The notes beneath the pieces are model-generated. The model did no database searches and was not told the origin of the DNA. It was given only the letters and a program-made list of their open reading frames with translations. A stretch of DNA of 12,739 nucleotides from Clostridiales bacterium (lineage in GTDB: Bacteria > Bacillota > Clostridia > Christensenellales > Aristaeellaceae): assembly GCA_004556985.1 (NCBI GenBank), contig SFFC01000063.1, positions 1 through 12,739 of the forward strand, written 5' to 3'. Shown one piece after another: positions 1 to 5,865 of the stretch (its first letter is position 1; every line of letters begins with the position of its first letter). The translations under genes were made by a program, and so were the position numbers.

Positions 1-12
1 ATTCAAAGTTGG

Positions 13-59
13 TGACATAGCATGACATAGTGGTTTGGGCGCGACATAGGAATGACATA
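13..59. repeat. Cluster of four TGACATA-type direct repeats
   Basis: TGACATAG occurs at 13-20 and 23-30, GACATAG at 43-49 and TGACATA at 53-59. The copies form two pairs, each about 10 bp (one helical turn) apart. Repeats at the tips of some transposon families, for example IS21-type elements, look like this, so it may be the edge of a mobile element whose body lies left of the window. No transposase is visible here, so that assignment is inference. The repeats themselves are read directly. Confidence 0.6.
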
Positions 60-87
60 AAGGAGGGATGAAATTAAGCCCAAACCA
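31..87. repeat. 10-bp perfect inverted repeat with 37-nt loop
   Basis: TGGTTTGGGC at 31-40 is matched exactly by its reverse complement GCCCAAACCA at 78-87. The loop holds two of the TGACATA-type repeats, a purine-rich AAAGGAGGG at 59-67 and an ATG at 68-70. Apart from these repeats I see nothing coding in 1-110. Function is unknown. It could be part of a mobile-element end or a regulatory stem-loop. Confidence 0.55.
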
Positions 88-110
88 GCAGCGCAATGGC
101 AGAGCAATAC

Positions 111-145
111 AAAAGAGGGAACCACCCTTTTCAGAGTGATTCCCT
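111..145 (-). terminator. Intrinsic terminator of the rubrerythrin gene
   Basis: Read on the minus strand, AGGGAATCACTC and GGGTGGTTCCCT form a 12-bp stem with two G-U pairs around the loop TGAAAA, followed by CTTTTG. It starts 27 bp after the rubrerythrin stop codon, as expected for the end of the perR-like/rubrerythrin unit. Confidence 0.88.
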
Positions 146-172
146 TGAAAACCCTTGATTTTGCTGGATTTC

Positions 173-718
173 TTACTTGCCGAAGTAGCGCTTCAGCAGA
201 CCCTCGAACGCCTTGCCGTGGCGGGCCTCGTCGCGGGCCATCTCATGCACGGTGTCATGGATCGCGTCGAGGTTGAGCGCCTTCGCCTTCTTGGCGAGCT
301 CGAACTTGCCGGCGGTCGCGCCATTCTCGGCGTCCACGCGCATCTCGAGGTTCTTCTTGGTGGAGTCGGTCACGACCTCGCCGAGCAGCTCAGCGAACTT
401 CGCGGCATGCTCCGCCTCTTCGTAAGCGGCCTTCTCCCAGTAGAGGCCGATCTCCGGATAGCCCTCGCGGTGCGCGACGCGCGCCATGGCCAGGTACATG
501 CCGACCTCGGAGCACTCGCCCGCGAAATTCTCGCGCAGGCCGTCGATGATCTCCTGCGGCGCATCCTTCGCGACGCCGACGACGTGCTCAGCAGCCCAGG
601 TCTTCTCGCCCGCCTGCTCGGTGAACTTGGAGCCGGGGACGCCGCACAGCGGGCACTTCTCGGGGGGCGTGTCGCCTTCATGCACATAGCCGCAAACCGG
701 GCAAACCCATTTCTTCAT
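173..718 (-). CDS. Reverse rubrerythrin (N-terminal rubredoxin domain)
   Basis: This 181-residue protein begins with a rubredoxin-like iron site, Cys6-x2-Cys9 and Cys22-x2-Cys25. A four-helix ferritin-like diiron domain follows (about residues 55-178) with the ligand motifs ENFAGE (63-68), EEAEH (100-104) and DEARH (163-167). In classical rubrerythrins the rubredoxin domain is C-terminal. The N-terminal order seen here is the reverse rubrerythrin form known from clostridia, where it reduces hydrogen peroxide and oxygen with NADH-derived electrons in the cytoplasm. The start at 718 is set by the strong GGGAGGA site just upstream and by the rubredoxin motif beginning at residue 6. It lies 98 bp after the PerR-like regulator gene and I see no separate promoter, so the two are probably co-transcribed. 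The family call is very secure. The reductase partner is not in the window. Confidence 0.95.
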   Translation of the reverse strand: MKKWVCPVCGYVHEGDTPPEKCPLCGVPGSKFTEQAGEKTWAAEHVVGVAKDAPQEIIDGLRENFAGECSEVGMYLAMARVAHREGYPEIGLYWEKAAYEEAEHAAKFAELLGEVVTDSTKKNLEMRVDAENGATAGKFELAKKAKALNLDAIHDTVHEMARDEARHGKAFEGLLKRYFGK

Positions 719-726
719 ACTTTGTT

Positions 727-734
727 TCCTCCCT
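727..734 (-). promoter_or_regulatory. Ribosome binding site of rubrerythrin
   Basis: AGGGAGGA on the minus strand lies 8 nt before the ATG at 718. It fixes this start over the longer open frame, which continues without a stop to 979 through the perR-like gene. Confidence 0.85.
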
Positions 735-762
735 GAATTGAAATCTATGGAAATCCTTCCTT

Positions 763-781
763 CGGGCCGCACTTTGGCCCG
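763..781 (-). other. 6-bp GC hairpin between regulator and rubrerythrin
   Basis: CGGGCC and GGCCCG form a perfect 6-bp stem with a 7-nt loop. No U-run follows on either strand, so it is not a convincing terminator. It could stabilise the rubrerythrin end of a processed message or act as a weak attenuator. Confidence 0.45.
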
Positions 782-816
782 ACCGGGGATTTTCATGCTG
801 TGAATCGAGTCCCGCC

Positions 817-1206
817 TCAGGAGGCGGACTCCTGCCGACTTTGGGCACGGCAGGACTGGCAGATGCCATGCGCCGTGACCTCGGACCAGCTGACCTGATG
901 ACCGCAGCACTTCGCCGCCTCCCCGATCATGCCGGAGAAGTCCGCCGCGACGTCGTACACCCGCCCGCACTGCCTGCACACGAAGTGCATGTGCTCCTTG
1001 CGGACGTATTCGTACAGCGCGCTCTTCTTGCCCACCGAGAGCTTGCGCACGAGGCCCAGCTCCGTCAGATGCTCCAGCGCGCGGTAGACCGTCGCCATGC
1101 CGATGCCATTCAGGCTGCCGAGAATCTCCTCTGCCGTCAGATGGCAGCGCCGCTCGCAGAGCACGCCCAGCACCAGATTGGCCTGCGGGCTGATCTTGTC
1201 CCTCAT
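817..1206 (-). CDS. Fur-family metal-dependent regulator, PerR-like
   Basis: This 129-residue protein has the Fur-family plan: an N-terminal winged helix (helix motif ATVYRALEHL at 38-47) and a C-terminal metal-binding and dimerisation domain. The structural zinc site is Cys77-x2-Cys80 with Cys116-x2-Cys119. Regulatory metal ligands line up with Bacillus PerR as His22, Glu66, His72, His74 and Asp85. The Asp at the last position is the PerR-type residue tied to peroxide sensing, whereas Glu66 replaces the usual PerR Asp and resembles Fur. It lies directly upstream of rubrerythrin, a typical PerR target, which supports a peroxide-response role. The start at 1206 has a GGAGG 9 nt upstream. Its promoter carries two Fur-like boxes, which suggests autoregulation. 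Fur family is near certain. PerR over Fur or Zur is inference from Asp85 and context. Confidence 0.9.
   Translation of the reverse strand: MRDKISPQANLVLGVLCERRCHLTAEEILGSLNGIGMATVYRALEHLTELGLVRKLSVGKKSALYEYVRKEHMHFVCRQCGRVYDVAADFSGMIGEAAKCCGHQVSWSEVTAHGICQSCRAQSRQESAS
818..834 (-). other. 6-bp hairpin over the regulator's stop codon
   Basis: CAGGAG and CTCCTG form a 6-bp stem with a 5-nt loop that includes the TGA stop of the PerR-like gene. There is no U-run. A role in coupling or in segmental mRNA stability is possible but not shown. Confidence 0.3.
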
Positions 1207-1225
1207 GCGCTGCCGCCTCCGTTTC

Positions 1226-1240
1226 TGAGATTCTTTATCA
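1226..1240. promoter_or_regulatory. Fur/PerR-like box at the transcription start
   Basis: TGAGATTCTTTATCA matches 11 of 14 informative positions of the 7-1-7 consensus TGATAATNATTATCA. It lies just downstream of the -10 box (1243-1248) and covers the expected start point near 1236, the usual place for a repressor. It is weaker than the box at 1290-1304. Confidence 0.5.
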
Positions 1241-1242
1241 TG

Positions 1243-1271
1243 ATTCTACACGAATGTTTCGTCTTTGTCAA
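1243..1271 (-). promoter_or_regulatory. Sigma-A promoter of the perR-like/rubrerythrin unit
   Basis: On the minus strand TTGACA (1266-1271), a perfect -35, is followed after exactly 17 bp by TAGAAT (1243-1248). The region upstream of the -35 is A/T-rich and could act as an UP element. Confidence 0.85.
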
Positions 1272-1289
1272 GGACTTTTTTAAAGAAAA

Positions 1290-1304
1290 TGAGAATGATT
1301 TTCA
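1290..1304. promoter_or_regulatory. Strong Fur-like box upstream of the -35
   Basis: TGAGAATGATTTTCA matches the 7-1-7 Fur consensus at 12 of 14 positions, and its two halves are inverted repeats with one mismatch. It is embedded in GAAAAT...ATTTTC (1285-1303), a perfect 6-bp inverted repeat. Its centre is about 60 bp upstream of the predicted start, beyond the -35. The only gene it can serve is the PerR-like regulator, because the other side is the terminator of the BMP gene. Confidence 0.65.
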
Positions 1305-1336
1305 CATCCCAATGTACAGGGACATCTTTTCCATCA

Positions 1337-1366
1337 GAAAAGGGGCGAACCCGAAGGCCCGCCCCT
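1337..1366 (-). terminator. Intrinsic terminator of the BMP-type gene (UUCG loop)
   Basis: On the minus strand AGGGGCGGGCC pairs with GGTTCGCCCCT over 11 bp with two G-U pairs, closed by a TTCG tetraloop of the very stable C(UUCG)G kind. A short T-run follows (TTTTC, overlapping the stem base). It begins 11 bp after the BMP stop codon. Confidence 0.9.
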
Positions 1367-1377
1367 GAAGGGATGGA

Positions 1378-2490
1378 TCAGTCGATGTAGGTGACGGTCA
1401 CGGACGCGTCCACAGTCGGCTGCACATCGATCGCGTCGGAGACGACGAGCTCGCCGGAGCGGATCGCCTCGAGCACAGCCTTGTACTCGTCCTGCGTGAA
1501 GGTCTTGAAGCACCAGCTGGCCTCGGCAGTCGGCAGGCCGACGTAGTCGCCCATCTGGAGGTTCAACGTCTCGACCTTGCCGCCGATGTCGGCCCAGTTG
1601 CCGTCAAACGCCTTGCCCAGCGCGGTCTCGGTCGCGGCCTGCAGACCCTTCATGGCGGAGGTCACGAACGGGTTGTAGCCATAATCCGCGACGCAGGCCT
1701 CGCCGACCGGATGCTGGTCGACGTCCACGCCGATGACATAGCCCTTGTGGGCCACGGCCGCCTCAACCGCGGAGGTGTAGATGCCGCCACCGCAGGCGAA
1801 GACGATCTCGGTGCCCTCGGCATACCAGCCCTCCATCTTGGCGGTGATGTTGGCATCGCCGAAGAACTGGCCGCCGTAGGTGTACTTGATCTCGATCGGG
1901 GTGCCGAGCTCAACCGCCGCAGCGTTCGCGCCCTGCACGAAGCCGTAGCCGTAGCGCTGCACGGCCGGAACCGCCATGCCGCCCAGGAAGCCGAGCTTGG
2001 TGAAGCCGTCCTTCACAGCCGCGTAGCCCGCGACATAGCCGGCCTGCTCCTCGCCGAAGACGGCGCAGTAGAGGTTCTCGAGCGCGTCGGTGTTCAGATC
2101 GCCGGCGGAAACGTCAATGGCGATGAACTTGACGTCCGGGTAGGTGGACTGCGCCGTGGCAGCCGCCTCGCCGAAGAGGAAGCCCGGCATGACGATCGCG
2201 CGCGCACCGTCCTTGACCGCCTGATCGATCGAGGCGAGACGCTCGTCGGTGCTGTCCGCCGCCGGCTGATAGTACTGGTACTTGAGGTTGTTCGCCTTCG
2301 CGTAGGCTTCAACGCCCTGCCAGCAGGCCTGGTTGAAGGACTCGTCGTCGATGGTGCCCACGTCCGTAACCAGCGCGACATCGGTCACCGCCTCGGGCTT
2401 CTGCGTTTTCTTGAAGACCACGACGCCCGCCACGACAGCGATGATCACCACGACGATGATCACGGCCCAGAGAATCTTCTTGTTCTTCAC
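1378..2490 (-). CDS. BMP/PnrA-family substrate-binding protein, membrane-anchored
   Basis: This 370-residue protein belongs to the basic membrane protein (BMP, PnrA/TmpC) family of ABC-importer binding proteins, whose known members bind purine nucleosides. Family motifs are TDVGTIDDESFNQ (42-54), VIGVDVDQ (252-259) and VTSAMKGL (276-283). The N-terminus has KNKK and a hydrophobic segment (about 6-26). No lipobox cysteine is present, and the first Cys is residue 56, so it is probably held by an uncleaved transmembrane anchor rather than lipid. The start is a GTG at 2490, chosen because GAGGAGGG lies 7 nt upstream. The longer frame from 2538 would put a hydrophilic stretch ahead of the signal segment. 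No permease or ATPase gene is beside it, so it is an orphan binding protein here. Ligand is not predictable beyond nucleoside by family. Confidence 0.88.
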   Translation of the reverse strand: MKNKKILWAVIIVVVIIAVVAGVVVFKKTQKPEAVTDVALVTDVGTIDDESFNQACWQGVEAYAKANNLKYQYYQPAADSTDERLASIDQAVKDGARAIVMPGFLFGEAAATAQSTYPDVKFIAIDVSAGDLNTDALENLYCAVFGEEQAGYVAGYAAVKDGFTKLGFLGGMAVPAVQRYGYGFVQGANAAAVELGTPIEIKYTYGGQFFGDANITAKMEGWYAEGTEIVFACGGGIYTSAVEAAVAHKGYVIGVDVDQHPVGEACVADYGYNPFVTSAMKGLQAATETALGKAFDGNWADIGGKVETLNLQMGDYVGLPTAEASWCFKTFTQDEYKAVLEAIRSGELVVSDAIDVQPTVDASVTVTYID

Positions 2491-2497
2491 AATGATA

Positions 2498-2505
2498 CCC
2501 TCCTC
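2498..2505 (-). promoter_or_regulatory. Ribosome binding site fixing the GTG start of the BMP gene
   Basis: GAGGAGGG on the minus strand ends 7 nt before GTG at 2490. The in-frame ATG at 2538 has no such site and lies only a few bases from the predicted transcription start. Confidence 0.8.
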
Positions 2506-2543
2506 AGAATGTACTTTTGCGCCCATGGCGCTATGCATCTTGT

Positions 2544-2572
2544 ATTATAGCATTGAAAGCATGGTTTTGCAA
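2544..2572 (-). promoter_or_regulatory. Sigma-A promoter of the BMP gene
   Basis: On the minus strand TTGCAA (2567-2572) is followed after 17 bp by a perfect TATAAT (2544-2549). This gives a leader of about 47 nt, which is too short for a purine riboswitch. The leader holds a small 5-bp hairpin at 2519-2531. Confidence 0.82.
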
Positions 2573-2577
2573 ACCCT

Positions 2578-2604
2578 GGTTTCTGTGCCGGAGCACAACC
2601 TTTT
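2578..2604. other. Hairpin between yitT-like gene and BMP promoter
   Basis: TGTGC (2584-2588) pairs with GCACA (2593-2597) around a CGGA loop, with an outer GGT/ACC clamp after a 3-nt bulge. A TTTT run follows only on the plus strand, where no gene reads toward it. On the minus strand it lies 30 bp past the yitT-like stop but lacks a U-run, so it is at best a weak terminator. Confidence 0.35.
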
Positions 2605-2629
2605 GACGGTTCAGTCAGGAGCGCCTACG

Positions 2630-3505
2630 TCATTCCTCGCGGATGCCCGTGAAGCCCTCGCCCAGCGCCTCGTGCACGTCGCAGACGGTCACAAACGCGC
2701 ACGGATCGACCTCTGCGACGATCTTTTTGAGCCTCGCCGCCTCGAGCCTGGAGACGACGCACAGCAGCGTGCCGATCGGCTGCCCGGAATACGTGCCGCG
2801 CGCCGAGATCTGCGTGCAGCCGCGGTCGAGCTCCCTGTGAATCCGCACGATGATGGACTCCGGCGCGGAGGTGATGATCGTGAACTGCATCGCCGTATTG
2901 AAGCCCTTGATGATAAAATCCATCGCCATCGAGGAGATATACAGCGAGATCAGCGCATAAAAGCCGGAGGCGATGCCGAAGACCATCGCCGCGACCACGA
3001 CGACCGACGCGTCGATGGCAAGGAGGATGGTCGGAATCGTGAGGAAGCTCAGGTGCTGGTGCAGGATTTTGGCCGCCATGTCGGTGCCGCCCGTCGTCGC
3101 GCCCGCGCGCACGACAAAGCCCAGCCCCACGCCCGCGACCACGCCGCCGAAGACGGAGGCAAGCAGCTCGTCGCCCGTCAGATCGACCTGCGGGAGCATG
3201 TCGATGAACAGCGAGAGGAGCATCATCGCGATGAACGAGCGCACGGCAAAGCGCCAGCCGACCGAGCGGAAGCCAATCATGAACAGCGGCAGGTTGAGCA
3301 GGAAGCTCAGTAGGCCGACGCCCAGCGGCACGACGCTGGCGATGATCGTCGCGATACCCGTCACGCCGCCCGGCGCGATGTCGTAGGGCAGGAAAAAGCT
3401 GGTGAAGGCCACCGCCGTCAGCAGCGTGCCCAGCACGATAAGCGCGTAGTCCTTGGCCAGCTGCGCGCCCTCCTTCTTGAAATTGATCTCCTTGATGATG
3501 CTCAT
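2630..3505 (-). CDS. YitT-family membrane protein (DUF161 + DUF2179)
   Basis: This 291-residue integral membrane protein has the YitT-family layout. A hydrophobic N-terminal part has about five to six membrane segments (roughly 21-40, 50-75, 90-105, 115-133, 158-178, 181-199) with the conserved PGGVTGIA (45-52) and GGTDMAAKIL (139-148) motifs. A soluble DUF2179 domain (about 208-285) follows, with FTIIT, DRGCTQISARGTYSG and FVTVCDVHEALGEGF. Biochemical function of the family is unsettled. It is the last gene of the birA operon, 73 bp after mazF. The start at 3505 follows GGAGGAG and AAGG, and the family pattern starts soon after. The longer upstream reading in this frame is antisense-like GC-rich sequence overlapping mazF and was rejected. 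Confidence 0.9.
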   Translation of the reverse strand: MSIIKEINFKKEGAQLAKDYALIVLGTLLTAVAFTSFFLPYDIAPGGVTGIATIIASVVPLGVGLLSFLLNLPLFMIGFRSVGWRFAVRSFIAMMLLSLFIDMLPQVDLTGDELLASVFGGVVAGVGLGFVVRAGATTGGTDMAAKILHQHLSFLTIPTILLAIDASVVVVAAMVFGIASGFYALISLYISSMAMDFIIKGFNTAMQFTIITSAPESIIVRIHRELDRGCTQISARGTYSGQPIGTLLCVVSRLEAARLKKIVAEVDPCAFVTVCDVHEALGEGFTGIREE

Positions 3506-3578
3506 ATCCTTATGTTCTCCTCCGTTTTGTCGTTCATACCGGAAAGCGGACAGCCCGCGCCGCCCGCCTCCGTCTTGT

Positions 3579-3929
3579 TTATTCCCGGCGGATCCCCATC
3601 GCCGCCAGCAGCGCCTCGTCCACGCGCGCCATCGCAAGCCCGGCGATACGCCCGGCGCGACCCTTGAGCCGCTTTTTTTCGATCGTGCGAATCTGCTCGC
3701 AGAGCACGAGCGAATCGCTTTTGAGCCCGCTGTCCCGCGCGCTGACCCACACATGCGTCGGCAGATCGTTCTTGCCGAGCCTGGAGGTCATCGCCGCGCA
3801 GATCACCGTCGGGGAAAACCGGTTTCCCCGATCGTTTTGCACGATCACCACGGGGCGGATGCCGCCCTGTTCGCTGCCGACGACGGGGTTCAGATCCGCG
3901 ATAAAGATATCTCCGCGCTGAACCTCCAT
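3579..3929 (-). CDS. mazF: MazF/PemK-family endoribonuclease, no adjacent antitoxin
   Basis: This 116-residue protein has the same length as Bacillus subtilis MazF (EndoA) and closely resembles it: PVVGSEQGGIRPV (15-27), NDRGNRFSPT (32-41) and LCEQIRTI. The catalytic pair known for that enzyme, Arg25 and Thr48, is present at the same positions. Such enzymes cut single-stranded mRNA at short specific sequences and are normally held inactive by a MazE-type antitoxin encoded just upstream. Here the space upstream is only 49 bp, then comes the nnr gene. Downstream there is 73 bp before the yitT-like gene. Neither gap can hold a usual antitoxin. The ribosome binding site is weak (an AGG about 12 nt from ATG), which could keep output low. 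Family and intact active site are very secure. Target sequence and partner are unknown. Confidence 0.94.
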   Translation of the reverse strand: MEVQRGDIFIADLNPVVGSEQGGIRPVVIVQNDRGNRFSPTVICAAMTSRLGKNDLPTHVWVSARDSGLKSDSLVLCEQIRTIEKKRLKGRAGRIAGLAMARVDEALLAAMGIRRE

Positions 3930-3978
3930 GATTTCACAACCTGTTGGCAGAATTCATGGAGCCTCAACCCCTGCGCTG

Positions 3979-5466
3979 TCATTCTATGCGCAGCGCGGCG
4001 CTGACGTCCGCCGCGGTCACGGCCCGGGCGCCAAGCGCCTTCTGCGCCGCCTCGCCCGCGCGCCCGTGATAGTAGGCGCCCGCGCGCGCAGCGTCCATCG
4101 GGCTCATGCCCTGGGCGAGCAGAGCGGCGATCACGCCGGTGAGCACGTCGCCGCAGCCGCCCGTGCCCATGCCCTCCGCGCCGGTCACATTGAGCGTCAC
4201 ATCCTCGCCCTGCGCGATGACGGTCGTCGCGCCCTTGAGCAGCACGCAGGCGTCCAGATCCGCCGCAAGCTGCTGGGCAAAGTCGACCGGCGCGGCGAGA
4301 ATCGCCTGCGTCGTCGCGCCGCAGAGGCGCGCCATCTCGCCGGGATGCGGCGTCAGCACGGTATTCGCGCCGACGCGCCCGCCATACTGGGCGATCAGGT
4401 TGAGCGCATCCGCGTCGACCACCTTCGGGATGTCGCTCTTGACGAGCGCCTCAATCGCGCGCCAGACGCCCTCGCCCCGACCCAGGCCCGGACCGATCGC
4501 GAGCGCGCGCTTGCCCTGCGCCAGATCAAAGAGCTTCTTGCCCGCGCGCGCGTCCAGCTGGCCGCCGTCAGAGACGACCTTCGCCGTCGCGCAGGGCATC
4601 GCGGTCTGCATCGGCCCCAGCACGGGCAGCGGGCAAGCCGCCGTCACGAGCCCCGCGCCCGCGCGAAGCGCCGCCCCGGCGCACAGGCAGGCCGCGCCCG
4701 CCATGCCCTCACTGCCCGCGACGACGAGCACATGGCCGTTCGTCCCCTTGTGTGCGTCCCGCGCGCGCACGGGCAGCAGCGCCCGCGCGTCCGCCTCCTC
4801 CAGCACGGCATAGCCCTCCGCGCCGTCCCAGTCAGGCAGAATGCCGATGTCCGCGATGACGAGCCGGCCCGTCAGCGCGCGGCCCGGAAAGAGCAGGTGG
4901 CCGTGCTTCGCCCTGTGAAACGTGACCGTCACGCTCGCGCGGACGGCCTCGCCCAGCGCCTGGCCCGTCGCGCCGTCCACGCCCGACGGGATGTCGACCG
5001 CGACGACCGGCAGGCCGCTCTCATTGACCCGCTGCACGGCAGAGAGCGCCGCGCCCTCCAGCGGCCGAGAAAGCCCTGTGCCGTAGAGCGCGTCGACGAC
5101 CGCTGCGCAGTCGCCGGGGATCTCCGGCGACTCGCCGTAGAGCGCGTTGAGCGACGCGCCGCAGGCGTTGAGCAGGCAGGCGTTGACGCCCGCGTCGCCC
5201 TTCATCTGCGACGGGCTCCTGAGCAGCCAGACGTCCGCCCTTCCGCCGCGCTGCATCCACAGCCGTGCGGCCGCGCAGCCGTCGCCGCCGTTGTTACCGC
5301 CGCCGCACAGAAACAGCACGCGCGCGCCCGGCGCGACCAGCGCGGCCAGTTCTTCCACGACGGCCTGCGCCGCATGCTCCATCAGCAGCATGGAGGGATA
5401 GCCCGTGCCGCTCAAGAACGCCTGTTCCATGTCCCGCATGTCCTGCGGGGAAATCGTCTGAAGCAT
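3979..5466 (-). CDS. nnr: Bifunctional NAD(P)HX epimerase / dehydratase
   Basis: This 495-residue fusion repairs hydrated NADH and NADPH. The N-terminal epimerase domain (YjeF_N, about 1-215) has GGGNNGGDG (55-63), VDALYGTGL (124-132) and VDIPSGVDG (157-165). The C-terminal ribokinase-like dehydratase domain (about 235-493) has KGTNGHVLVVAGS (240-252), GPGLG (325-329), DADALN (351-356), TPHPGEM (372-378), LLKGATTVI (409-417) and GMGTGGCGDVLTG (432-444). The dehydratase uses ADP or ATP to dehydrate S-NAD(P)HX, and the epimerase interconverts the R and S forms. It lies 12 bp after acpS with AAAGGAGG 5 nt before its ATG, which fixes the start. It is the same fusion as E. coli YjeF/Nnr. The third Gly-rich motif has Cys where Thr or Ser is common, which should be tolerated. 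Confidence 0.95.
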   Translation of the reverse strand: MLQTISPQDMRDMEQAFLSGTGYPSMLLMEHAAQAVVEELAALVAPGARVLFLCGGGNNGGDGCAAARLWMQRGGRADVWLLRSPSQMKGDAGVNACLLNACGASLNALYGESPEIPGDCAAVVDALYGTGLSRPLEGAALSAVQRVNESGLPVVAVDIPSGVDGATGQALGEAVRASVTVTFHRAKHGHLLFPGRALTGRLVIADIGILPDWDGAEGYAVLEEADARALLPVRARDAHKGTNGHVLVVAGSEGMAGAACLCAGAALRAGAGLVTAACPLPVLGPMQTAMPCATAKVVSDGGQLDARAGKKLFDLAQGKRALAIGPGLGRGEGVWRAIEALVKSDIPKVVDADALNLIAQYGGRVGANTVLTPHPGEMARLCGATTQAILAAPVDFAQQLAADLDACVLLKGATTVIAQGEDVTLNVTGAEGMGTGGCGDVLTGVIAALLAQGMSPMDAARAGAYYHGRAGEAAQKALGARAVTAADVSAALRIE

Positions 5467-5478
5467 GGAAGCCTCCTT

Positions 5479-5865
5479 TTATCCTTCGGCCGCCGCCACC
5501 GCGAAGGCCATCGCCATATCCCCCTCATGCGAAAGGCTCAGCAGCACCCGACCGCCGCCCAGCGTCGTCAGGCGCTCCTGCGCCGCGCCGTGCAGATGCA
5601 CGCCCGGCGCGCCGCCCTCATGCGTGATCTCGATCGTCCAGGGCATGACGCCCCGGGCAAAGCCCGTGCCCAGCGCCTTGGCGACGGCCTCCTTCGCCGC
5701 GAACATCGCCGCCGCGCTCTGCGCCCTGCCCGCGCCCCGACTCTCCAGGTATTCGCGCTCCTGCTCAAGGAACACGCGCTCGTAAAAATGCGCCTTGTCG
5801 ATCGCGCGCGCCATTCTCTTTACCGCGCACAGGTCGCAGCCCACGCCGATCAGGCCCTCATGCAT
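5479..5865 (-). CDS. acpS: Holo-[acyl-carrier-protein] synthase
   Basis: This 128-residue protein transfers the 4'-phosphopantetheine arm of coenzyme A to a serine of acyl carrier protein, switching on fatty acid synthesis in the cytoplasm. Family motifs are IGVGCDL (6-12, Asp11 being the metal ligand), MFAAKEAVAKALGTGF (54-69, Glu59 the second metal ligand) and SLSHEGDMAMAF (110-121). Length and motif spacing are normal. Its ATG lies inside the end of birA (8-bp overlap) and has only a weak G-rich site upstream, which suggests translational coupling to birA. The next gene starts 12 bp downstream. AcpS beside an NAD(P)HX repair gene and mazF is a familiar Firmicutes order. Confidence 0.95.
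   Translation of the reverse strand: MHEGLIGVGCDLCAVKRMARAIDKAHFYERVFLEQEREYLESRGAGRAQSAAAMFAAKEAVAKALGTGFARGVMPWTIEITHEGGAPGVHLHGAAQERLTTLGGGRVLLSLSHEGDMAMAFAVAAAEG

Noticed and set aside
68..139. A 23-codon ORF starting at ATG after AAAGGAGGG
   Set aside because: The purine-rich site abuts the ATG with no spacer, the ORF is very short and it runs into the terminator of the opposite gene.
2491..2543. Possible purine riboswitch before the nucleoside-type binding protein
   Set aside because: The predicted leader is only about 47 nt, with one 5-bp hairpin, too short for a purine aptamer and its expression platform.
3502..3537. An 11-codon upstream ORF on the minus strand whose TGA overlaps the yitT-like ATG
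   Set aside because: It lacks its own ribosome binding site, and the GGAGGAG inside it serves the yitT-like gene. Coupling is possible but unsupported.
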